Assembly: GCF_001949145.1 (NCBI RefSeq)
Contig: NW_019091470.1
Location: forward strand, 610,810 to 674,809
Length of the DNA: 64,000 nucleotides
Direction of reading: 5' to 3'
Source: Acanthaster planci
Lineage: Eukaryota; Echinodermata; Asteroidea; Valvatida; Acanthasteridae
Positions 35,133-47,100 of this stretch are shown piece by piece. The translations under genes were made by a program, and so were the position numbers. Under the pieces are notes generated by a model. The model ran no database searches. It saw only the letters and a program-made list of their open reading frames with translations, and was not told where the DNA came from. Numbering within the stretch: the first letter of the stretch is position 1; each line of letters opens with the position of its first letter.

Positions 35133-38100
35133 GTTAGATGCCTCCCTTTCGTCAATAGCTGCCATTATTAAACACCTGTTAACAAATGGTTAAGACAAAA
35201 GTTTTCAATAATAAAATGTCATGTCATGCCCTTAATTGATAATTCAAATTGCTTTGACGTAAATGTAAAATGGTCATTTAACAATAAATAACAGGAAATT
35301 GGTCATTGTTGCACATATTCATGTATCATGACTAACGTAACATGGCAGCTTCTCTTTGCATTTAGGCCTAGGCTAGTAGGCCTAGTACTAAGGCATAAAA
35401 AAATAATTTTGGAAGTTCAGAGGCCCAGGTGGACTCCCTTACCATAATAATAATTTATTCATTTATAAAGCGCAAATTTCATATAGATATATGTTCAAAT
35501 GCGCTGTTCAATGAAGACATTAAGCATGGAACAATGAATATAGTTGAGCCGATGGCATACAAGGGCGCCTCGGGCAGCCGCCAAATGACCCATATTCACC
35601 AACATCAGTAAAGAGGAGACAGTAAGAAGCAGTTGCAGTTTTAGAGGTGGGAGGAAAACCCCAGAGGAATGTTCTAGGTAAAACCCACGGAGTCAGGTAG
35701 GGACTGAAAACCCAATCCACATGTGGACCGGGCCGGGAATCGAACCCGGGACCACAGAGGTGAAAGGCAAGGAAAGAACTACCTTGCCAACCTGACTACT
35801 ACGTTATGGAGGGAGTCCAGGAGGTGCACAATCGGGCGAACAATTTATAACTAAAATTTGCAACATTTCTACCTTTTCCAAGGAGCCAAGTTCACGTCTG
35901 TAACTCCTATGTGTCCTTATCTCCATGGCTGGTGGGTTAAGCAATTTGACATATCACCACCAAAGACAAAAACGGGAAAATAAAGTCGGACGTAACGTTA
36001 ATTCTGGCCATTGTTGTGGACTGTTTTCAGCCATCCTCGAGTGCAGTTCGTACGGTGTGCATGCGCAACTACATGTACCTGGCTCACGAGATTCCAAGCT
36101 GCGTACACACTAATCAAAACTACATGTTCTGACTGGAACCAGCAGAACTGAAGTCTGACCAAATCCACTGGTAGAAAAGGAAAGGCCGATCAACAGAACG
36201 ATTTGTGCGTGATCGCTACTTACCGCACGTGCGCACACCAGTATTGCCTCTGCATACTGTGTTCCCGATCAGTATAGCATCGCTCTCGCCTGTTCATCAC
36301 AATCATCATGCCCGCAATGTAATCCTCTTTTTATTCTTCAATTATCAAGATAAGTTACTGTTTCATTTTAATAAAAACTGGATCTCTACAATATTGTGTA
36401 TTTACATGTATATATCTTTAACCAATAGAACTCTACAAACAAATTAAACATGTTCAACACTTCAAAGAGAGATTGTTGATGAAGTTCCTCCCATACAACT
36501 ACATGTACATGGACAAGAACCCTGCATATACAAAGCCTTCTTCACTAACCAAGGTTATGCTTATAAAAGAGCAGGTTGTGTTGCAAATTTATGTTTATAA
36601 ACCGAAATTTAAAGCAGAGCAAAATATGAACATTTTAGGGGTAACCGATAGTGGGTTAAATGGTCAGTCTGAAGCCCCCAATCCGACAAAAACGGAACTG
36701 TATTTTTTATATCTGCTCGGTGGCAGGCGGGTTAAAGTACCAGTCACAGCCTCAGTGTAGCAGGCAAGCAACAGACCTTCACTGGAAATCGCGCACTTGT
36801 AGTTCGTGCACGCAGCTCAGATTCGTGTACTGTAGGTGCGTGCACTTTACAAGTAGACTCAAGAAAGGATGAATTACGTCTACAAAAGTAACGTTTTCTC
36901 TAACTTATTTTCCTCAATTTTGCAGTCCATGGTTTGTTTTGAAATTCCTAAACCCCCAGACATGCCAGACGCATAGATAAGGCCACAAAGAACTTGTTGT
37001 AAGCGTGAAAAATTAGTTTCTTCAACAAGATAAACCTAGAACAAATTAGAACCCAAGTTGTGGTTGTTTTGTTCACAACTTTTATGCCCTGGACGTCAGT
37101 CGTAATGAAATGAAGACAACGTCCAACCTGGGCTAGGATATAACCAGCTCAGTTGCAGAATACCCCCCTACCCTGTAGGATCAACCTCATAGCCAGGAAC
37201 AGGTCAAAGTGTCACACTCTTCTCAAGGGATTTTCACCTTGTACCCGCGTAACCAGTCATTCCTGGGGTCGTTTTTTAGTGTGGCTGGGTATTCTGCAGT
37301 TACTCCGTATAACTGATTAAGCTTAAAGCAGGCCTAAGTTAGATGTCATTCTTGGCCAAAAACTACGGCCATCTGCCTGAAATTCATGTACGTGTACATG
37401 TATTCGTACCGGTCAACTGGAAGGCCTACCTTGTCACACTGACTGCTTACATTTTCATTGAAAAGAAATTCATTTATTCCCCAGTTTGAGGTACATTTGT
37501 TTTTAAGTCATAGTCTTAACCTGCTGACAGGCCGATGTTTGGATGGATGTGAAACATTTTCTCTCAGATTTCTGCCGTTGTGCATTTTACTGTCATGACA
37601 CGTACATGTACATGTACATGTATACATGTAGATAGGTGGATTTTCCAAGTCTTGACTTTGTTGTTGTGACCCGATCGACATTGTTCAGGGAAAAAAAATC
37701 TCCCTGGTTTGAAAAATAAAAGAATGCCCAAAACAGTAAAGCACATGTACATGTGTGTATTCCAGGGCACCTACATGTACATTTACATGTGTGTATTCCA
37801 GGGCACCTACATGTACATGTACCGGTATGAAGCATTCTGTAGTCTGCCTGCTTTCATTTGTTTCTAAAATGAACTGACAAAAGTCACTGCATCAGTTTGA
37901 TCATGCTGTAGTTTGGATCCTTCAGTTGTCTGTTGACCTTCAAAAAGACAGCGGGCTTACTTTTCTCATGTTTGTAGATGGCTGTGATATCTGATGCAGT
38001 GCATATTGACAATGGATTTAGATCTTCTGTTTGCTCATTTGGTACATGTGTATGATAAGACCTGCTCAATTACAGCACTAAATGAATCTACATGTAGGTG

Positions 38101-41100
38101 TGGTACCTGTTGAGTATTAAAGTACAGAGTGCTGGCGCATGACCCATTTATACACATCTGTATGTTAGACTGTACGTATGTTTCAAACAATTGGTAATGT
38201 TAACGTGACTACTCAAGTACCTAGCATACGAGAAGCGCTACATTGTATAGTATGCATGAAGTAAATGTTCAGCCATCAGCACTGGTCATCATGGTCATGG
38301 TGATGTGGACAGCCGTCAGATCTCTGAATGTACACCTACAATCTCTGAAGTGACTGTGAATTTCAACAGTCTGTTAAGCGCAGCAAGTTGCTTCCATTTG
38401 AAAATGTTGAAGCTGTGTGCATGCATCACATGTAACACATTTCAATCGTTCATCACATCTTTTACCAAGCTACTCGTTGGAATTTAGGAAAGAACTGAGG
38501 CGTCCCAGTCTTCTCTGAAGTCTCTGTTATTTTGTGGAATCGGCAGCAAAGTACTCTAAATTTGAAGCAGAGGTGAATTCTTCAGTCTGATCGGTTAACA
38601 GTCTCACAACTTCCAGAACAGTCAATCCATGCTCCGTGACTGTTAGTGCTGTCCCATTGTTGTGCAGCATGGGTGATGTCATAGCTATATTTCACCTTGA
38701 TCTCCAGTGACTCATGGAGCTGTAATCTGGGGAGACGTGGAAGTGAGACCAGCCCAGGGACGTTTGTTTTCGATCGTCACAGTTGAACAGATCAGTAGAC
38801 AAGCCAACACTTTGTGCAGATACATGAACAGTACCACTACATGTACACACATGTACAGTACGTTCACGTCGCTGCAACTCTGTCAGGTGGAGAAGTTGGA
38901 GATTTTCCTACATGTCCACATGCCAGCTTTGCATCCATGAGCCTCGTACGTGCAGTCACCACGTGTCCGTTCTTGGGAGATTCAGATATGGTTGTGCATA
39001 AATGATGACCCCCAAAAAACTACCTTGGAAACCTTGAATCGCCACGTATAGGTTTACATGTTGGCAGCTACTGTGCAGCATTTCAAAGTCCAAGCAGTTG
39101 TCCGTCAGAGATACATGTACACAGTACTTGTGCACGTACTGCCTAGATAACGTTTTCCGCAACATTTTGCAGTGACAGCAAACGAGCACTTGACTGTGAC
39201 ATTGCATTATGGAGGTGAATACATTTTTTGTTTCGTTATTTGGTAATTAAAATACAGATGGGATTTCAAGCTATTCATGGTGACAGACGACTAAGANGAT
39301 AAGAACCGGAGAGGCTCAACGTTTCGGACAGTGAACTCAGGAGACTGAACCAGTACCTCCAACCAGCGTATAAGCCCCACTCCCTGTCGGCATCTCTTCA
39401 GTCTCCTGACGACGGACAGAGCACACTGTCCGAAACGTTGAGCCTCTCCGGTTCTTATCAGAACCATACAGACTCAAAAAGAGATATTGCCTGGTGCTTA
39501 CCGCAAGCTTTCCATCTTAATTAAAATACGTTCTTTGAACCGAGAGCCACTTTGTCTCTGCATGCCTTGACAAAAAGTAACTTCTCTTGTATGGTTGCAG
39601 GCATCCTACACACGTTCCCAGAGCTACGACAAAGTGCGGCGCATCGTCAGCGAGGAAGGGAGGCAGGCGCGCAACCTTGTCACCTGGAACGTACCCGTGG
39701 ACTACAGCGACGACAGTGACAATGACGGTGAGGAATTGCCACTCGGTGCGGCATGTGACAGGCCCAGAACGGAATTTAGATTTTGTGTCCTCCACGCGGG
39801 GGGAGAAAAGCCACAGTTTTTGCAAATCATACATGTAGGTCTGGATTCAGAGGCATAGTGTGTTGCACGTACCACTCTGATCCACTTTTTTTGACAAGTA
39901 CCGATAAAAGATACATGTAAACGGCTAAGAAATATCTGCCTGTTTATTACTCTGCCCTCCTGTACACTTGTAAGCAATTGTAGGCATGTACATGTACCTA
40001 TACATGTACACTTCGTATTACACCTTCCCACCGACCAGCCCATAATGCCCTCAACATTGTAAGCTATTGTTAGTAACCTACATGTATGGACTTGTTTCAC
40101 TGGCTGTAAATTTAATTCATCCTCGGAGGTTCACGGAAAGAGTCCATGCACATGTACATGTAGGTGAGCATTTAACAGATAATGAAAGTCAAAACCCGCA
40201 TCATTCTACCCTCCAAAGTGTAGGCCCCCTGCTCTCTTTTTTTGCGTCACTTCTTGAAAGTGGCATGCTTGATTGGTGTAAAAAATCATTCCAAGAGATC
40301 TCTCTCATAGGGCACCGATCTTTGGAGGAAGATTACGGTGTGCAAATATTCTGTATACGTGTGCGTGTTGATCCATCTGTATGCATTTGACATGCAGTGC
40401 AGCGTTATGAAACTTTAATGTCCAAAATGCTGATGCACCTGTTGATCTGTGGGAGGTGACGAGATTTAAGAGAGACCTACAGGCGTTTCACAGTCTTTTG
40501 CCCATTCATAGCTTTCTATGCCAAACCCTCACAAGTCTTTCTTGATAGAAACCTAGTGGTAATCACCACCTGCAATTTGAAGCAAGTGTAAACTTATACG
40601 TACTTGTAGTTCACATGCAAAAGCTTAATATCAAATGACTGACTGTTGGCAATTATAATGTGGTGGTTTTCAGGTAAGCCCGAAAGGCGCCGGAAACCCA
40701 AAGCCAGAAGCAGTGCCAGCACCCGCAGCGCGTGCCTGACGCCGCGGGCTGGCGCCATCGCTGCCGCCCCCCGCAAGAAGGGCATCGACAGCCCACGCGA
40801 CAGCCCCAGGGACAGCCCCAGAGACCCCCCGCAGGTCGCCGAGGCCTCGAAGCCCGACCGCAAGACTGCTGCGCCTGGTAACTCCGGCACGGCAGCCGCT
40901 GCGGCCGCGGCCAAGAAGGTGGACCTGCGGGCCCGCTACTGGGCGTTCCTCTTCGACAACCTGCAGCGGGCGGTGGACGAGATCTACCAGACGTGTGAAG
41001 CGGACGAGAGCATCGTGGAATGCAAGGTACAGTGTTGCACCACAGCCATTAAGTTATGAACCGGGATACTGGACGCATTGCTCGGGACTCAACAGGTGAT

Positions 41101-44100
41101 AGGGTTTTCTTGGACCCTAAATCACAAGCAAGGAAGCAGATGGCCTGTCTTCTTTGTATCATTAAGTTACATTACCTGTATCTGCAGCTTCTGAGCTACG
41201 TGTACTGTGTGAAATTTGGAAAAAAAACACGGAAAGTCAAGTGTCAGAGGTCATGAGTTGCCTTGATTGACCACTTTGTCCCAACAGGAAGTCATCATGA
41301 TACTCAAGCGGGCCACCCACGACTTTGAGTCCCTCATCAAACGCATCAACGTCCAGAAGGACTTCGAGAAGTGCGACATTGAGAACAGGTATGTCTGAGG
41401 TCTGCCCTGTTCTCTGCCTGGTTGCAGTGACAGTACGGTTTGGGATTGTCGTTTGATACTAACCGACACCAGCAGCCGTTTTTTTCTCTTACGACTGCAG
41501 AACTGTTGCAGAATACTGTGCACACTAGGGTTTTGTAGTTCTGCCCTCACAAGTTGTTTAAAAAGTCATCGCAAGTCCACCACAGGTCGTCCAGTCTGAA
41601 GCCACATCACAAGCTGTTTGTTTGAACTCTGACAAAGGCATGTCTGTTGCCGTTGTTTTGTCTTCTGTTACTTGCAACCAGGGGCCACTTTTGTGGGAGC
41701 CGTGGAGCTCCGCATTGTGCCAGTTGCCGGGACAATAAATGCCACACGTACATGTAAGTGAAAACAGGCTACCAACGACAAATGCCATGCAGTGTGTACA
41801 GTCTCGGCCGGTTACGCAGCTGCTTGTTGCTTTGCACATATATCTAAATTCGCTAAGCAGTATTTCCCACTCAGGCAATTCCCCGAACCTGGGCTCAGAC
41901 TTGCGACCCGACTTGCGATGGACTTGTGATGGACACAACTCCGACAGATACGCATTGATCGCTTTTCTCCTACTATGAACAAAGTAGAGTGCATGTCAGT
42001 TGCTTGCATGTACATAGAAATAACATGCATGTCCGAGCCCGTGTACGAGTTGATCACCGTGCAAGCTTTTTTGCCACTTGTGTACAGTCTTTAAAAAAAA
42101 CAAAAAGATGCTTAAAGTGCATTTGCTCTGCTCTCCCCCTTTTGGCAACAGAATGCAATTTCTCTTAGCCTACAAATGCATGCATATTAATGCCGTAAAA
42201 CGAAAAAGTGCTTTGCTGTGCCTCCGCAGCAACGAGCCCAATCCGTCCCCCGCAAAAGAAAGAAAAAAAAAAGATTTGTCAGGTGTTTGTGTAAACACCT
42301 GTGCTACTTTCTTGCAAATGTGACCCATTTCCAGAAACCAGTTTTGTCATGCACATGTATGTGTGCGTTACTTCACCAGTATTCTCAATAATATTTACAA
42401 GTTTTCCTCTGTTTCTGTTTTTGGTTTTGATGTTAGGCCGTCCAATTACCGTTAACACCTACTCGTACTGACTACATGTACATGTAATAGTGTTTCACAA
42501 AGTTCACCCCGCTTGTTAGACGTCAGAAACTATGTTCATTTTGTGTGTGTGTGCTGGTTCAGTTTACAGTGTTTGTGAATGGCTAACTATTAATGTTTAC
42601 TGCCTTTTTGAATCGAGTTTTTATCATGGTTGATGCGCTCAAAATGTTACTTGGTATGAGCTTACAATCCAAAACCCAGTCTGCATGTTCACACGATGTG
42701 CACTTTTGCATGTAGCAGCTGATATATGTATGCAGTGGGTGGATGAAGGAACCAGTGTTTAACCTTATTACTTGTACACTGAGAGTCATCAAATGATATC
42801 CAAATAGCTTTGGCCCTTCCGATCAGGTTTGGGTTAGCTTATTTGTGATTTGTAATACAAAATTGGTACTCCTGTCCCTGGCCCAAAGGATAAAGTCAAA
42901 TTTTTGACCCACCGTTCCAAAGCCAGGCTAGAGAATAGTAAGCGGAAAACAATGCAGATTTGCACAACTTTCAGTACCTGTCGGTACCAAAGTTTGCTGC
43001 TAGCAAAATGTTTCAGCTTCGAGGGTGTATTGAGGTTTAAAAGTGAAGCAATTGGAGAGAGGAAATTTGACAAACATCAGAATTAACCAACACGGGCCTG
43101 GTTTTAGAATGGTGCGTCGCGTTTTGTCCACACAAGTTTTGCACAGACTTGGACTTGTAGATTGTCAGCTCATATCGCCCCTCCTGTTTGTTGATACTGT
43201 TACTGCTTTCACCCTTTCTCGTCTTCTTTCTCTCCGTCCCTTTCCCCCTCTCTATTTCTCGCTCTGTCTCCGCCTTCCAATGACTGTCCATCGTGTGTGT
43301 TTTGGCTGCGTTGCCGCCACCGTCGGGCACACTAACTCCATAAACATCCGCCACCTGTTTCTACCACCACCACCTCCACCACACAATGGGCGGGGACAAC
43401 TCAGGCCCACGTCTATTGTGTGGGAGGTGCGGAAGTCGTCCTCACCGGCCAAGCACCGAACCCCCAGCTGGCCCCCGGACAGTAGGGCCGCCATGCCTCG
43501 CCGGTGCGTTTTGCCTCCCCTCTGCAATCTACCCGCTGCAGGGGTGTAGTTCTTTTTTTGAGGGCCATAGATAACCATCGCTTTCTGATAGGCCTTAGCG
43601 AGTAGTACCAGTATTTGTCCTGAAAAGTGTCAAGCACCTTTGAAACCTTTGGGCTCAATTCTAGTTCGATGTCAAGAAAGTCTTGTAGACGCTTTGCGAA
43701 GTATAATTAAACTGAAAAAGCACTGAATTTTTTGAGTTTCCCAATGAAATCAGCTAAAAACAAAAAAAAATTGAAATCAGATGTGGGAATTGCACAGTCA
43801 CTTTATAAGCAGCGTTGTAGTCAAGACCATTGGAATACCAGACACAAGGCCACAAAGCAACAGGTAACAGGGGTGAACAATGACAAAGGAGTACTTTTGT
43901 TGCAGTTCACTTAAGATGTTGCGGCTTGAATAAAGACTAGTGATCTTGTTTCCATCTTGTAATGGTCTCTGTGACGACAACAGTGTTGTACAGTGGCTTT
44001 GCCTGCTGTAGGAAATGCAAACATGATCAAATGCTCTGGGATTAATTAGAATGGTTACAGTGTACCAGTCCAGAGTACTTTTTTGATGAGGCTTTTTTGT

Positions 44101-47100
44101 TCCTCGTTTAAATTTTGCAACAAATTTTGGGCCAGCAATGACTTTCTTCTTCTCTCGTGTTTTGTTTTCGCTCATCAAAAGACTGCTATTGGTGCGTTAT
44201 GTTCTCTCAATTCCCAAGCTGCTGTTTTTTTTCTCATGTTCTTGTCACTTTATTCGAACTTGAAGACATTTTCAAAGACAAGATAGTTCACTCGATGGAA
44301 AAGATGCGAGCTGTTGACAGTAGGAACTATTTGAGTCCACATTATTACTTCTTTTCACATTTATAATGCTTTGTTTGATTTAACTTGTTTTACTCACCAG
44401 TAACAAATACCATTTTCCTTGAGTGAGTATTGCAAACTCAAGTGACCAATTTCTCGTTCAAGGCTTGTCCACATCCAGAAACAATGGCTATGGCTGAAAT
44501 GACACATGCACGAATGAAAGCCACTACATGTAACTGGTGGCTGCAGCCTCTTCCCATAGGCACATGTGTTGCTCCAGCCATAGCCGGTTGATTCAGACAC
44601 AGCTTTACTCGGCTTCATTTCCTGTCCCTTTCAGGCCCAACTCTCTGGCCTGGGAGGTACGGAAGACCTCGCCCGGGCGTGGCCTCATCAATAGCCCCAC
44701 CCCGGAGGGGCGGGACACCCCGAGCCCCATCAATCGGAGTCTGAACTTCAGTGGGCAGGAAGCTGCCAAAGCCAGGAACAGGTGAGGGGCCCACCCCCAG
44801 GAATCCGTAATCCTTGCAAAAAGAATCAAGGAGTTTTTATTTAATCAAAAGGACTGGAAAATATTTAACGCTAGGAATTCCAATTTCGTCCCTAAAATTT
44901 CCGCCAAATGACAATTTTGACACACCTATGTGTTACCGTAATATGTATTATGTAATCTTATGCATGTACCGTAATACGACTTATCTGACTTATCCGAACA
45001 GTCAGTGCAGTGCATGTTGCATGCACCACATCCGTGGCAGTGCCCTCTTTTGACGCGTACCAGCCGCGAGATGGATGTGATCATGGATGTGACACTGAAA
45101 TTGTTCATGGAAGAAAACGCCCTCTATCGACAAGCTACATTGTAACTGACACTGTATGCGCCGCGTGGTGCCCTGTTTCACTAGGGGACACAGCTAAGAA
45201 CGTTCTGGAACCAATACTAAGTACTGCCGTGAAATCGACCTCGATCATGTGTGCAAGCACCACGCAGTGAATTTTTCACTGAATTTCACGCTGAATTTGC
45301 ACTAAATTTTGCAGTGAATCAACACATTTAGGAGATGAAAAATTATTGCAGGGCCATTTCAGATGATGTAAACCCTTGCGGAAATCAAAATTTTATGGAG
45401 TGAGTATTTTATTTATCAGTGAGTACATGCGGTACTGTACCTTATCATGGACTCAGACTCAAGTCTTGTACCATGCAGCACCGATGTTTCCTTGTTCATG
45501 GTAACCTGACATGATGGATTCTGACACCAGTACACCAGTGTCCATTTTGAATATGGTCACATGTCCAATAGGTCGTATTCTCATGACATCATGTACAATC
45601 AGCAATTGTACCTCATGTGAATGTACTGCAGCAATGCAGATTTCCGGAATACCTGTATCAACCATTATTTCCCGTTGACTCCTGTTGCGTATAATATTCT
45701 GGATTTCCATGAAAAAGTCTAAATTTTGGGCAGCAGGACTCTGAATTCTTGATAGTGGGAAGTCTGCATAATTTCAAATTTATCATTTGCAAGGCTTTAA
45801 GCTGTGAAATACAGAAAGTGGACCATCAGAGTTGGAGCAGGATTCCAGTGGTCAGTCACGACCACAGACGGAATAGGAAATACAAGCTTGGGCCAGACTC
45901 CTGAGTAGTTGACAAGGAAAAATTCAAATCCAGCGTGGCACAAAAGAGGGAAATTTTTTCAAGATTAGATAGGTTTATGAGCTTCCTGATGAGGCATTGT
46001 ATAAAAGACTAGTCTCTGACAGGTAACGAGTCGCACAGCTTTCAACTTTCAAATGCGGTAGCCGTTTTGCTCTTGTGCGTATAGTGTACTCACTGGGATT
46101 GGCAAGGTGCTTTTTCTGAGGACTCCTTTTTCCCAGTGATGTCGCTGATAGGGTAGCAGGTGATGCTCATTTCATCACTGCCTCTCCCAACCGCTGCAGC
46201 CCCGTGCCGTTACCACCAGTGCCAGCAGAGACCGTGGCCGTGGCCAGTTGGGCCGACAGGGTCAAGGGTCATACTGCCAAGCCCATCGCCAAGGTGCCAG
46301 CGGTGAAAACGGGCGATGCGAAACCAGCGGACGAGAAACGGACAGTGGAGGGAAAGAAGGATAACGGAACACCGGACGTGCTCACTGTGAACGGAGCACT
46401 AAATACGGTGGAAGGTGAGTTATATTGATTGCCTTGTCTGATATCAATCGTGTAAAACTTATGTTAGCCGTTTTTTAAAACCACTGCGACACTGGCTGAG
46501 TTTGGTTGTAGAAAGTAGTAGACCCGCGTCCAATCACTGGATTCAGTCCAGTGAGGGATTTTGATACCCCTGTCATCCCTCCATGGAAATGTTTTCCGTC
46601 GACAGACGATGGAGAAGGCTGGGAGACGGTGCAGCGGAACAAGCCCAACCGCTCCAGGCCTTCCTCGGCCAAGAGCCGGTCTCACCACAATAGCGCCGGC
46701 AGCAACCATTCGGCCAAGTCGCAGCCGGGGCCTAATCCCGCTTCTGACACCAAAAGCCCACAGCAGCCCCCAGCCGGGGCCAACCAGGCCCGGCAGGAGG
46801 GCTCCCGCAGCAGGGCCGACAGCGAGAAGGAGAACAGGCCCCTGGAGAGCAACCTAGTCAACCGGGAGCGGTCAAACACCGAGCCCAGGGTCGAAGGTGA
46901 AAGGTCTGAAATGGTCAAGGTGGAAATTCAGATGGACAAGAATGAGAAGATATCAGGTTACACTGCAAACAAGGCAAAAATTCAGGATTTGGATCCAGCT
47001 ATTGTTGCTGTGTGTACCGGTAAGTTTACTCTAGATGTAAGTTTACATTTTTCTTTAAAGACTGTCTGAAATTCCCTGCACCCCCCCGCCATTTTTGTCC

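Noticed and set aside
37600-37822. CRISPR-like repeat array
   Set aside because: Units are adjacent tandem copies without spacers and the window is clearly animal DNA.
39301-39457. A complete, classical hammerhead ribozyme
   Set aside because: The core and stem II are present, but an extra base precedes stem II and I could not pair stems I and III or place the cleavage triplet by eye, so only a hammerhead-like call is made.
43043-43549. 168-codon plus-strand ORF
   Set aside because: Only the part 43405-43503 is supported, as SCAPER exon 5a in a different frame; the rest is intron.
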